Assembly (NCBI GenBank): GCA_963718315.1
Contig: CAVQZC010000007.1
Location: 1 to 64,000 of the forward strand
DNA: 64,000 bases
Direction: 5' to 3'
Source of the DNA: CAVQZC01 sp963718315
Lineage (GTDB): Bacteria > Actinomycetota > Thermoleophilia > Gaiellales > JAICJC01
Positions 24,781 through 33,344 of this stretch are shown here, piece by piece; the stretch's first letter is position 1, and every line of letters begins with the position of its first letter. Below the pieces are notes generated by a model. It was not told the origin of the DNA. It saw only the letters and a list, made by a program, of their open reading frames with translations, and did not search any database. The translations under genes and the position numbers were made by a program.

Positions 24781-25422
24781 TGTCGGAGGAGCGCCGCCCC
24801 CGCCGCCGGCAATGAGCGCGCCGAGCGCCGACCGGTGCCGGGCGTACGCTGCGGCGCCGTCGCCCTCGGGCGCGGCGATCCGCACCAGGGGCGGATGGCC
24901 CATGGCCGCCGTCGCCAGATCGCGCAACGCGTCGTGGTACGCCCGTTCCCGCTGGACGCCACCGAACCCGAACGCCTTCGCCGGCAGGCCGGGGGACAGC
25001 GCGTCCGCCCGTGCGCTCCACTCCCGGCACAGCTGCATGTGCTGGCCGACGTCGAACCCGACCGCCGCATCCGGCGGGTAGAGCTGCAGGGCGGCGAGGC
25101 GGGACGAGGTGAAGTGCTCGAGCCCGTCCACCGCCACGAGCGTGCCGGTCGCGTCGTGCACGGGCACCGGGGGGAGCAGCAGGTTGGCACGCGATGCCTG
25201 CAGCACCGAGACGTCGCCGCGGAGCCGGGCGAAGATCGCCGCAAGCACGGCCAGCGCGGCGGTGACCGGTACGACCAGGGCCGGGTCCCGCCGGGCCTTG
25301 GCGACCAGCTCTAGGCCGACATGACCCTGTTCGCTCAGCCAGTCGAACTGCCGCAGCTCGAGGACGATCCCGTCGTCGCCCGCTGCGCGGACGAAGGCGG
25401 CGGCTGGGTCATCCGCGGCCAA
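24775..25422 (-). CDS. Uncharacterised protein
   Basis: A 215-residue protein with an intact frame (MAADDPAAAFVRAAGDDGIV). It is soluble and mixed alpha/beta by appearance, with no membrane helix and no recognised catalytic motif; DVGQHMQLCREWSARADALS and GFGGVQRERAYHDALRDLAT are its most distinctive segments. It overlaps the upstream proline-racemase-family gene by 14 bp, so the two form an operon. Its stop lies in the right terminal repeat of element E1. The function is unknown. Confidence 0.7.
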   Translation of the reverse strand: MAADDPAAAFVRAAGDDGIVLELRQFDWLSEQGHVGLELVAKARRDPALVVPVTAALAVLAAIFARLRGDVSVLQASRANLLLPPVPVHDATGTLVAVDGLEHFTSSRLAALQLYPPDAAVGFDVGQHMQLCREWSARADALSPGLPAKAFGFGGVQRERAYHDALRDLATAAMGHPPLVRIAAPEGDGAAAYARHRSALGALIAGGGGGAPPTR

Positions 25423-26440
25423 CGCCCCACGTGTCGGAGAGCTGGTAGCCCTCCGGGAAGGGGTCGTCGGGATCGACGATCAGCTGCGAGATGCCGGTGA
25501 TCCAGGCGCTGCCCCGGATCGCGGGGACGATCCCGGGTCGGTCGCCGACCTGCGCCTCGGACACGATCCGGCCGTCGAACGACGTGCCCAGCACCGAGGC
25601 GTGGCTCATCCCGTCGCCGACCCTCATCAGCCCCCGTGCGTGGAGCGCCGCCATCCGTGCCGACAGCCCGGTGCCGGTGGCTGAGCGGTCGAGCCGGCCG
25701 GGCGAGACGACGACGGCGTTGCGGCTGACGGCTCCGACCCCCTGCCAGGGGCCCGCGATCTCGACGATGCTGACGCCGGCGATGGCCGGGTTCTCGGGGT
25801 GGCTGCACGACACCTGCTCGCGCGCCGCCTGCCCGATCCGCTCGCCCATCCTCGACAGATCGGCCGCCTCGTCCGGCTCGAGCGAGAACCCGAGCGCCGC
25901 TGCGTCGGCGATCGCGTACCACATCCCGCCGTAGCTGACGTCGACCGTCACGGTGCCCGCGCCGGCCACCTCGAGCGGCACGTCCAGCGCGTCCGCGAAG
26001 CAGGGCACGTTGGTGAACTCGATGCTCTCGCAGCGCCCGTCACGGCAGGCGGCCCGCACCTCGACCACACCGCCGGGCGCCTCCAGCCGCAGCACCGTCT
26101 CCGGCTCCCGCATCGGCACCATCCCGGTCTCGAGCAGCACCGTGGCCGTGCATATGGTGTTCGAGCCCGACATCGGCGGGTACTCGGTCGGCTCCATGAT
26201 GATGAAGCCGGCGTCGCAGTCCGGCCGCGTCGCCGGCACCACCAGGTTGGCGTGGCAGGCAACGCTGCCCCGCGGCTCGTGAAGCAGCAGGCGGCGCAAC
26301 CAGTCGCCCTCCCGCTGGAGCGTCTGCATCTGCTCGAAGACGGTCGCGCCCTTCGGCGGGAGCACGCCCCCGGTCACGACGTTGCCGATCTCCCCGCCCG
26401 CGTGGCACCCGACCACGGTGATCGTGCGGCCCGCCCTCAT
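25409..26440 (-). CDS. Proline racemase-family protein with Ser/Thr active-site pair
   Basis: A 343-residue member of the proline racemase / hydroxyproline epimerase / 3-hydroxyproline dehydratase superfamily. The family scaffold is clear (VVGCHAGGEIGNVVTGGVLP, FTNVPCFADALDVPLEVAGA, GPWQGVGAVSR). At the two catalytic positions it has Ser91 in PPMSGSNT (racemases have Cys in MCGH) and Thr255 in DRSATGTG (racemases have Cys). Cys/Thr is the 3-hydroxyproline dehydratase pattern and Ser/Cys another known pair; Ser/Thr differs from those I know, so a dehydratase or a new activity is more likely than racemisation. The start is 3 bp from element E2. Confidence 0.85.
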   Translation of the reverse strand: MRAGRTITVVGCHAGGEIGNVVTGGVLPPKGATVFEQMQTLQREGDWLRRLLLHEPRGSVACHANLVVPATRPDCDAGFIIMEPTEYPPMSGSNTICTATVLLETGMVPMREPETVLRLEAPGGVVEVRAACRDGRCESIEFTNVPCFADALDVPLEVAGAGTVTVDVSYGGMWYAIADAAALGFSLEPDEAADLSRMGERIGQAAREQVSCSHPENPAIAGVSIVEIAGPWQGVGAVSRNAVVVSPGRLDRSATGTGLSARMAALHARGLMRVGDGMSHASVLGTSFDGRIVSEAQVGDRPGIVPAIRGSAWITGISQLIVDPDDPFPEGYQLSDTWGVGRG

Positions 26441-26442
26441 TT

Positions 26443-26646
26443 AGATGACTGACCGATATCTCCCGCGGGCCTGGACGCTCCGGGGGGTCGGGTGGGCAAA
26501 GTAGGTCGGAGTGGCTGTGGCTGCGAACCGTCGCCTCGCTGTGTCCTCGGTCGCGTCAATACAAACCAGTATTGACGCTCCCTGCGTCCGTGCGAGGCTT
26601 GGTTCTCGCCACCCAGAACACCACGGTAGATATCGATCAATCATCT
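26443..26646. repeat. 204-bp inverted-repeat element E2
   Basis: Left end AGATGACTGACCGATATC (26443-26460); right end 26629-26646, which read on the other strand gives AGATGATTGATCGATATC, matching 16 of 18 positions. The ends share AGATGANTGAY with those of element E1. An internal perfect 10-bp hairpin lies at 26553-26578. The left end is 3 bp upstream of the proline-racemase-family start and the right end contains the decarboxylase stop codon. No open frame of note lies inside. No clear target-site duplication was seen. Confidence 0.75.
26553..26578. promoter_or_regulatory. Perfect 10-bp inverted repeat inside E2
   Basis: GCGTCAATAC (26553-26562), loop AAACCA, GTATTGACGC (26569-26578). It could be an operator for the proline-racemase-family operon, a terminator stem for the decarboxylase gene (no T-run is present) or a structural part of the element. 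Confidence 0.5.
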
Positions 26647-28163
26647 CCGCCGAGATGCGCCGGCCGCAGTTCCGCGTCGAGGGTGCGCCCGAGGGCGACC
26701 GTCGTGTCCAGCAGGGTGTCGAGGTCGTCGGCCTCGGTGCGGAAGTTGACGATGCATGCCCGCAGGCAGTAGCGGCCGCCGATCTCGGCGTTGGACGGGA
26801 ACGACGGTCCGGCCCGCCGGATCTCGCCCATCAGCCGCTCGTTCAGGGCGTCCAGGTACTCGTCCCGGCCCTCGCCGTCAGCCAGCCCGGCGGGGACGTA
26901 GCGAAAGCATGCGATCGAGAGCGTGACCGGTGCCATCGACTCCAGCTCCTCGCGCCGCTCGGTCTCCGCATCCAGGTAGCGGGCCAGCTCGACGTCGTGG
27001 GAGATGCGGCGGGCGTAGGCGTCCACGCCGTGCGCTGCGAGCGACATCCAGACCTTCAGCGCCATGAACGGCCGCGACCAGGTGGGGCCCAGCTCGCCGA
27101 TGTTCTGGCCGGCGCCGGTCAGGTCGCGGTCCTCGTGGACGTACGCGGCGTGGACGCTGAAGCTCCGGCTCAGGAGGTCGGGGTCGCGCACCAGCAGGGA
27201 GGCGCTGGGCTGCGGTGTGTACAGCCACTTGTGCGGGTCGAACGTGATCGAGTCCGCCCGCTCGATACCGGCGAACAGCGGGCGCAGGTCGGGTGCCAGC
27301 ACGCCGGCACCGCCGTACGCGGCATCGACGTGGTACCAGATGCCGCGCTCGGCGCAGATGTCGGCGATCTCCTCGAGGGGGTCGATCGCGCCGGTGCCGG
27401 TGGTGCCTGCGCTGCCGACGACGGCGATCGGCGTGACGCCGGCAGCGATGTCCCGGTCGAGCGCCTCGCGCAGCAGGTCGGTTCGCATCCGCAGCCCCTC
27501 GTCGGTGCCGATGCTGCGCACCGCGCCGCTGCCGAGCCCCAGCAGGTCGGTCGCGTCGGACACGCTGGCGTGGCACTCCGCGGAGGAGTAGACGGCGAGC
27601 TGCCGGCCGCCGATCCCCTCGCGGCGGATGTCGCCGCCGCCGAGCGAGTCCCGCGCCACCTTCAGCGCCGTCAGGTTCGACGTCGCGCCGCCACTCGTCA
27701 TCAGGCCGCCGGAGCCCTCTGGCAGCCCGAACCGCTCCGCCAGCCAGCGCATCAGGTGGAGCTCGAGCTCGGTGGCCGCAGGTGACAGCGTCCAGCCCCC
27801 GGAGTTGGGGTTGAGGCCGGAGGCGAGCAGGTCGGCTGCCGCGCCGGGCACGGTGCCGGCTCCTGACACGTAGGCCAGGAACCCGGGGTGGCCCGTGTAC
27901 GCCGAGTGGTCGAACACCAGCCGCCGCATCAGCCGGTCGATCTCCGCCGGCGGCATCGGCTGGTCGGGGATCTCGAACGCCATCGCCCTGGCGACCTCAC
28001 CTGCGGGCTCGGCGCGCGTCGCCGGCAGCTCGTCGAGCCGCTCGAGCAGCTCGACCCAGATCGCCAGCATGCGCTCGGTCAGGTCACGGGCGCGCTCGCC
28101 GTCCCAGTCGAGGTCGGCGACCTCCGCCGGTCGCAGTCCGGTTGATGCCGGAGACGAGTCCAC
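26637..28163 (-). CDS. PLP-dependent group II decarboxylase
   Basis: A 508-residue enzyme of the aromatic-L-amino-acid / glutamate decarboxylase-like family. The PLP-binding lysine lies in ITFDPHKWLYTPQPSASLL, and the cofactor-contact regions are GGLMTSGGATSNLTALKVAR, YSSAECHASVSDATDLLGLG and WYHVDAAYGGAGVLAPD. It removes the alpha-carboxyl from an amino acid; the substrate is not evident. The frame is intact and the length normal. The stop is embedded in the right terminal repeat of element E2, which may have replaced the original C-terminus by a few residues. Confidence 0.9.
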   Translation of the reverse strand: MDSSPASTGLRPAEVADLDWDGERARDLTERMLAIWVELLERLDELPATRAEPAGEVARAMAFEIPDQPMPPAEIDRLMRRLVFDHSAYTGHPGFLAYVSGAGTVPGAAADLLASGLNPNSGGWTLSPAATELELHLMRWLAERFGLPEGSGGLMTSGGATSNLTALKVARDSLGGGDIRREGIGGRQLAVYSSAECHASVSDATDLLGLGSGAVRSIGTDEGLRMRTDLLREALDRDIAAGVTPIAVVGSAGTTGTGAIDPLEEIADICAERGIWYHVDAAYGGAGVLAPDLRPLFAGIERADSITFDPHKWLYTPQPSASLLVRDPDLLSRSFSVHAAYVHEDRDLTGAGQNIGELGPTWSRPFMALKVWMSLAAHGVDAYARRISHDVELARYLDAETERREELESMAPVTLSIACFRYVPAGLADGEGRDEYLDALNERLMGEIRRAGPSFPSNAEIGGRYCLRACIVNFRTEADDLDTLLDTTVALGRTLDAELRPAHLGGDD

Positions 28164-28184
28164 GAGCGCAGTATTCCAGTCGCG

Positions 28185-28842
28185 TCAAGCCAGAGTGGCC
28201 GCAAACGCCGCGACGCGCGGTGCCAGCGACGCTCCGATCGCCGCACCGTCACGCGGCCCGCCGGGGACGCGGAAGGAGTGGTCGGCGTCGGAGATCTCGA
28301 CCAGCGTCGCCCGGTCGCCCAGCTGCGACACGACGCGGTCGAGGAGGTCGGGCCGGGCGAACGCGTCCCGGCTGCCCTGGAGGAACAGCATCGGCACTGC
28401 CGATCTGGTAGAGGTGGGCGTCACGGATCTTCTCGGGCGCGCCCGGGGGGTGCAGGGGATAGCCGAGAAACGCCAGCCCGTCGGCCGGCATGCCCTCCGC
28501 GACAGCCATCGAGCCGATGCGGCCGCCCATCGACTTGCCGCAGGCCAGCACCGGCGCCGGCCCTCGCCGCGACGCCGCCTCGAACGCCGCCACGTAGCTC
28601 TCGATCAGCAGGGGAGGCCGGTCGGGCGCCTTTCGTCCCTCGGCCATGTAGGGGAAGTCGAAGCGCAGGGTGGCCAGCCCCAGCTCCCGCGCTGCGGCGC
28701 AGAAGCCGGCGACGAACGGCGAGGCCATGCCCGACCCCGCGCCGTGGGCGACGACCAGCGTTGCCGTAGCCGGCTCGGGCAGCCCGAAGCGGGCCGGAAG
28801 CGGCCCCCGCGAGGTCTTCAGCTTCAGCGCGCGCTCACTCAC
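28185..28842 (-). CDS. Alpha/beta hydrolase, Tex30/dienelactone-hydrolase-like
   Basis: About 218 residues. An oxyanion-region motif LVVAHGAGSGMASPFV, nucleophile elbow ACGKSMGGRIG (Ser), acid in FLQGSRDAFARPD and His in ISDADHSFRVPGG make a complete triad in the right order. The C-terminal third is in another frame after a break near 28400 (between SADA and VPMLFLQ), where one base is missing or extra. It lies 22 bp downstream of the HtrA-side intergenic region and upstream of the decarboxylase on the same strand. The substrate is unknown. Confidence 0.85.
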
Positions 28843-28940
28843 AGGAAGCCCACAGGTTGCTCAGGGCGGTCGCGCAGATCGCAGTGGTCTTGTTCAGGCA
28901 GAGGTTCAAACCACAGGCGTTTTCCCACACCGGAGGTTCC

Positions 28941-30105
28941 GTGTCCAGCACCCGTCTCACCCACCCCGTACTTCTGGCGGTCACCGCCGGCGCGCTGATT
29001 GCAGGCGGCGCCGGCGCCGGTGTCGCCGTCTATGCCGAGTCGCAGCCGGCTGCCGCGCCCACCGTCGTCAAGCAGGTGGTCGCAGGCGCCACTAACGCTG
29101 CCGACACATCCAGCGCCGGCGACTCCGTCAACCAGATCTACAAGAACGTCAGCCCCGGCGTCGTCGAGATCACCGTCGACGAGGGCTCGTCGGCCGGCAG
29201 CTTCCCCAACGGCCAGAGCGGCGGCCAGGCGCAGGCGCTCGGCACCGGCTGGGTCTACAACAGCAACGGCGACATCGTCACCGACGAGCACGTGGTCGCC
29301 GGCGCGACCTCGATCCACGTGACGCTCCAGGACGGCACCACCGTCCCGGCCACGCTGGTCGGCGCGGACGGCTCGACCGACGTCGCCGTCATCCACGTCA
29401 ACGTCCCCAGCTCCGAGCTGCATCCGCAGACGGTTGGCGACTCCAGCGGCGTCCAGGTCGGCGACGGGGTCGTCGCCATCGGCAGCCCGTTCGGCCTGGC
29501 CGAGTCGGTGACCTCCGGCATCGTCAGCCAGCTGCACCGGCAGATCACCTCACCCGACAACTTCCCGATCAACGACGCGATCCAGACCGATGCGGCCATC
29601 AACCACGGCAACTCGGGTGGCGTCCTGCTCAACATGCAGGGTCAGGTCATCGGCATGACCGCCCAGATCGAGAGCCAGGGCGGTGGCAGTGACGGCGTCG
29701 GCTTCGCGATCCCGTCGAACACCGTCAAGCAGATCGCCGACGAGCTGATCGCCAACGGTCACGCCACGCACGCGTACCTCGGCGTCGGCGTGGTCACCGT
29801 CCCCAGCGGCGCCGACCTCGCAGCTGCACCTTGCTGCAGGCGTCGAGGTGACCCAGGTTCGCAAGGGCACCGGCGCGGCGACGGCCGGCCTGAAGGCGGC
29901 GACCGGCACCGGCAGCGTCAACGGCTCGTCGTTCCCGACCGGCGGCGACGTGATCACCGCGGTCAACGGCACGTCCGTCAAGAGCGCGTCCGAGCTCGAG
30001 GCGGCGATCGCCGGCAACAAGCCCGGCGACACGGTCACCCTGACCATCTCTCGCGGCGGCTCCACGCAGAGCGTCTCGGTGACCCTCGGCTCTCGCCCCT
30101 CATGA
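28941..30105 (+). CDS. HtrA/DegP-type trypsin-like protease with PDZ domain
   Basis: An envelope serine protease of about 388 residues for misfolded proteins. GTG at 28941 after CGGAGG gives an N-terminal membrane anchor (LLAVTAGALIAGGAGAGVAV). Catalytic triad: His117 in VTDEHVVAG, Asp147 in GSTDVAVIH, Ser225 in NHGNSGGVLL. A PDZ domain follows in another frame after a break near 29825: GVEVTQVRKGTGAATAGLK, GGDVITAVNGTSVKS, GDTVTLTISRGG. One indel therefore separates protease from PDZ. The gene converges with a small 5-bp overlap on the DUF3054 gene. Confidence 0.9.
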
Positions 30106-30492
30106 GCTGACCCGCCGGCGGTCGGCGAGCTGCAGCACCGCCCGCGGAACCGATACGAACAGCAGCGTGAACACCAGGGAGGCGGCCAGAAAGGCCGCCT
30201 CCTCGGTGTTTGCAGAGCGTTCGAGCAGCACGGCGCGGAGAGCCACCCCGAGGGTGACCCCGACCAGCCAGGTGACGAGGAATGCCGCCGGGCGAGGTTG
30301 CTGGTAGAGGCCGGTGGCGATCGCGGCTGCCATCCACGATGCGACCAGGGGGATCAGCGTTGCCGCCAGGTCGTGCAGACGCACCGCGCCGCGGTGCGAC
30401 AGCAGCCCGACGACCACGAACGCGGTCAGGGCGGCGGCGTCGCACCCGGCCACCACCGCGGGCCGGCGGTGGGGGAGGAGCAGCTCCAGCAT
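30100..30492 (-). CDS. DUF3054-family membrane protein
   Basis: A 130-residue protein with four predicted membrane helices (ALTAFVVVGLLSHRG, LIPLVASWMAAAIATGLY, FLVTWLVGVTLGVALRAVLL, LVFTLLFVSVPRAVLQLA). The conserved pattern of an early Asp/His region (HDLAATLIPLVASW) is what I recognise as DUF3054, common in actinobacteria. The function is unknown. It diverges from the marR gene, and its upstream region carries the palindromic operator, so the MarR protein could control both. Confidence 0.75.
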   Translation of the reverse strand: MLELLLPHRRPAVVAGCDAAALTAFVVVGLLSHRGAVRLHDLAATLIPLVASWMAAAIATGLYQQPRPAAFLVTWLVGVTLGVALRAVLLERSANTEEAAFLAASLVFTLLFVSVPRAVLQLADRRRVSS

Positions 30493-30524
30493 GGCGCCAC
30501 CGTAGCCGCTCGATCACTGACGGT

Positions 30525-30547
30525 TATATCTCTGTTACAGAGGTATA
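30525..30547. promoter_or_regulatory. MarR-type operator overlapping the marR promoter
   Basis: TATATCTCTG-TTA-CAGAGGTATA, an inverted repeat with 9 of 10 arm positions paired. It lies 10 bp upstream of the MarR-family start and overlaps a TATAGT -10-like hexamer, in the divergent promoter region of the DUF3054 gene. Position and symmetry indicate autorepression by the adjacent regulator. Confidence 0.7.
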
Positions 30548-30556
30548 GTATTTCGC

Positions 30557-31024
30557 GTGATGAGCATCCGCTCCCACGACCGGCCGCAGCTCGATGCCGC
30601 AGAGCTGAACGCCGTCCTGCTGGCGCTGCGACGGGCATTGCGGCAGCGGCTGCGGAGCACCTCCGACGAGCCGCTGCTGTCGCCGTCGCAGGTCGAGCTG
30701 CTGCGGGTCGTGCGGGAGCGGCCGGGGATCGGGGTTGCCGAGGCCGCCGCGCGCATGCAGCTCGCCCCCAACACCGTCAGCACCCTGGTCTCGGAGCTGG
30801 TCGCCGTCGGCCTGCTCGAGCGCGGGCGTGACCCGGCCGACCGGCGGACGGCCCAGCTCTCGGTCACCGTCGCCGCCGAGGAGCGGTTCGCCCGCTGGGG
30901 CGACCGCCGCGAGCACGTCATGCAGGACGCGCTCGACCAGCTCGACCCCCGGCACACCGAGGCCCTGGCGGACGCAATGCCGGCGCTCCGCCGCCTGCTG
31001 GAGCAGGTGGGTGAGGTGGAGTGA
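30557..31024 (+). CDS. MarR-family transcriptional regulator
   Basis: A 155-residue winged-helix repressor. Helix-turn-helix VAEAAARMQLAPNTVSTLVS followed by the wing RGRDPADRRTAQLSVTVAAE, including the DxR(R) motif of MarR proteins (DPADRR), and long dimerisation helices at both ends. GTG at 30557 or ATG at 30560 is the start. The palindrome immediately upstream is its probable operator. The ligand and regulon are unknown. Confidence 0.9.
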   Translation: MMSIRSHDRPQLDAAELNAVLLALRRALRQRLRSTSDEPLLSPSQVELLRVVRERPGIGVAEAAARMQLAPNTVSTLVSELVAVGLLERGRDPADRRTAQLSVTVAAEERFARWGDRREHVMQDALDQLDPRHTEALADAMPALRRLLEQVGEVE

Positions 31025-31081
31025 GCGCCGCCGTCCGGTGCGACCAGTGCCAGGCGCCGGCGAGGCATCCTGTCAGGCGCT

Positions 31082-32646
31082 CTAAGGACGTCTCGCGCGA
31101 TGTGCGGCCACAGCTGGTCGATCGGCTCGCGCAGCCGGCACCACCCGATCCACGCCCCTTCTTCCTCGTTGTCGATGTGCCACCGGTTGTGCAGCTTCGC
31201 GATTGGATGCCAGTCGGTGCACAGCGGCCCGGCCGATCCTCGGTCGTAGCCGACCGTCAGCGCCACCGTCTGGTCGAACGGGTGGGGCGTCCAGTACTGC
31301 CAGCTGAGGTGACCGGAGACCACCGGCGGCAGCCCGTGGTGAGCACCGAGCTGCGCGAGCGCCCCCGCCTCGCCGTAGTTGGACGCCAGGAGCACGGCGT
31401 CGCGGTGATCGGCCGCCGGCACCTGCGCCCAGGCGTGGGTCACCTGGTCGACCATCTCCGGCCACCCGATCTCGTCCTTGAACCACGACGCCTTCCAGTA
31501 GCCGTCGTGGATCATCGTCGCCGTCGGCAGCACGCCGACCACCAGCGGCACGACGAGGGCCAGCACGGCGACGTGGGCGACCGCCAGCGCCCCGACTGCG
31601 GCGATCCGCAGCCGGGAGCCGGCCTCGAGCCACCGCGAGCACGACACGACGCCGGCCGTGAGGGGCAGAACGAGCGCCGGGAGCGGATAGTACGAGCGGC
31701 CGCGCTCCACGAAGAAGATCACCGTGACCAGCACGGCTGCGATCGCCAGCGGCCGCACCTCGGGCCGTCTCCAGAGCCACACCAGCCCGACCACCACCAG
31801 CACGCCCATGGCGCCCAGGAAGACCGTTCCCTGGCCGATGTAGGCGAGGTGCGAGGTGTCGCCGGCGGTCTTCGTCTGCTGGCTGGGGTAGAAGCGGACG
31901 CTGGCCCAGTTGTGCTGCTGCTCCCAGACCAGGTTGGGGATGGTCAGCAGCACGGCCAGGCCTGCGGCCACCAGTGGCCCGGGGGAGAGCAGGAGGCGCC
32001 TCCCCGGCGCCAGGGCGAGCGCGGCGATCAGGCTGACCAGGAACACGGCGACCGTGTACTTCGTCTCGATGCCCAGGCCGGCGAGGATGCCGAGTGCCAC
32101 CCACCAGCGCATCTCGCCTCCGCCCAGCACGATCCGCAGCGCCACCCACGAGATGGCGATCCAGACCGTCGAGTCGTACAGGGTCGGGTGGTAGAGGCTG
32201 CCGGCCGCCAGCGCGGCCGGGGTCGTCGCCCACGCGATCGCTGCCGCGGTCTGGGTGCGGAGGCCGCCACCCAGGTCGCGCGCCATGACCCCGGCGATGA
32301 CGACACCGATCAGGCTGGCGATCTGGCTCGTCATCCGCAGCCAGAACAGCGAGGCGCCGACCGTGTGCACCACCAGCCAGCCGATCCACGCCGTCACGGG
32401 TGGGAAGTCGACGTAGCCGAGCGCCGGGTGGCGGGCGGCGGCAAGGAAGTAGAGCTCGTCTCGGTCCCAGCCGTACCGGTGCATGAACGGCGCGGTGATC
32501 AGGATCTTGGCGAGGCCGACGGCGAGGCCGAGGGCCAGCGTGGAGATCAGAGGAGCGCTGTTGTCGGAACGGACGGGACGGATCTGATCAGCGTAACGCC
32601 TGCAAGCAATCGGTATTTGGACGTGGAAGCTATCGAGAGGAGTCAC
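31082..32646 (-). CDS. GT39-type (ArnT/PMT-like) membrane glycosyltransferase
   Basis: About 520 residues with roughly ten membrane helices. The first periplasmic loop has the family Asp/Glu pair in RYGWDRDELYFLAAARHPAL and YVDFPPVTAWIG, and later DSTVWIAISWVALR and IETKYTVAVFLVSL, typical of dolichyl-phosphate-mannose-like transferases. The C-terminal soluble part contains LASNYGEAGALAQLG and HIDNEEEGAWIGWCRLREPI. The frame stays open far beyond the expected end, through the oppositely oriented marR gene to 30535. A TAG in another frame at 31082 is the likelier end, implying a lost base. The start at 32646 is uncertain. Confidence 0.85.
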
Positions 32647-32648
32647 TC

Positions 32649-33344
32649 ATGAACATCCGTTGGTATGGACAGTCCGCCTTTCTTCTGGAGGGTGACGAGC
32701 ACAGGGTCGCCATCGACCCGTTTGGTGACCTCGGTGGCACATGGCCGGGGATGCTCCGGTTCGCCTATCCGCCGATCGAAGGCGTCGAGGCCCACCTGCT
32801 GTTGATCACGCACGAACACATCGACCACAACAACGCCGGGGCCATCGAAGGCAGCCCGGCGGTGGTGCGCTCGACCGCCGGCAAGTTCCAGACGCCGATC
32901 GGCGAGGTGGTGGCCGTCAACGGCGAGCACGACCCCGTCGCCGGCACTGAGCGGGGGCCGAACACGATCTTCGTGTTCGAGCTGGACGGGGTGCGGGTCT
33001 GCCACATGGGCGACTTCGGGCAGTCGGCGCTGCGTCCGGAGCAGATCGCGGCGATCGGCCGGGTCGACCTGCTGTTCGTGCCGGTGGGCGGCGGTCCCAC
33101 GCTGGACGGCCCCGGCGCCGCGACGGCCGTCGAGATCCTGACGCCGACCTGGGTGGTGCCGATGCACTACCGGACGGAGGCGGTCGACTTTCTCGGCGAT
33201 CTCGACCCGTTCATCGATGCGTTCCCGGCATCGGCCGTCCGCAGGTTCGACCTGCCCGCCTTCGCGCTGGCGGGCGGCACCAACGGCAGCGGCCGGCCCT
33301 CGGTGCTCCTGCCGGCTGCGCCCGCCCCGCTAGCCGTGCACTAG
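32649..33344 (+). CDS. MBL-fold metal-dependent hydrolase (UPF0173/UlaG-like)
   Basis: A 231-residue metallo-beta-lactamase-fold protein. The metal motif is LLITHEHIDHNNAG, followed by the later ligands in VCHMGDFGQSALRPEQ and VVPMHYRTEAVDF. The start MNIRWYGQSAFLLEGDEHRV is typical of the UlaG-like group. GAGAGGAGT precedes the ATG. It diverges from the glycosyltransferase and overlaps the convergent DUF190 gene by 15 bp. The substrate is unknown. The frame is intact. Confidence 0.88.
   Translation: MNIRWYGQSAFLLEGDEHRVAIDPFGDLGGTWPGMLRFAYPPIEGVEAHLLLITHEHIDHNNAGAIEGSPAVVRSTAGKFQTPIGEVVAVNGEHDPVAGTERGPNTIFVFELDGVRVCHMGDFGQSALRPEQIAAIGRVDLLFVPVGGGPTLDGPGAATAVEILTPTWVVPMHYRTEAVDFLGDLDPFIDAFPASAVRRFDLPAFALAGGTNGSGRPSVLLPAAPAPLAVH

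Noticed and set aside
24573..26646. Integron attC sites and a gene cassette
   Set aside because: The ends do not carry GTTRRRY/RYYYAAC core sites and the elements are longer than usual attC sites.
30535..31081. Extension of the GT39-like protein through the marR gene
   Set aside because: The extra 180 residues are antisense to a well-supported MarR gene and have no family similarity; a lost stop by indel is more likely.
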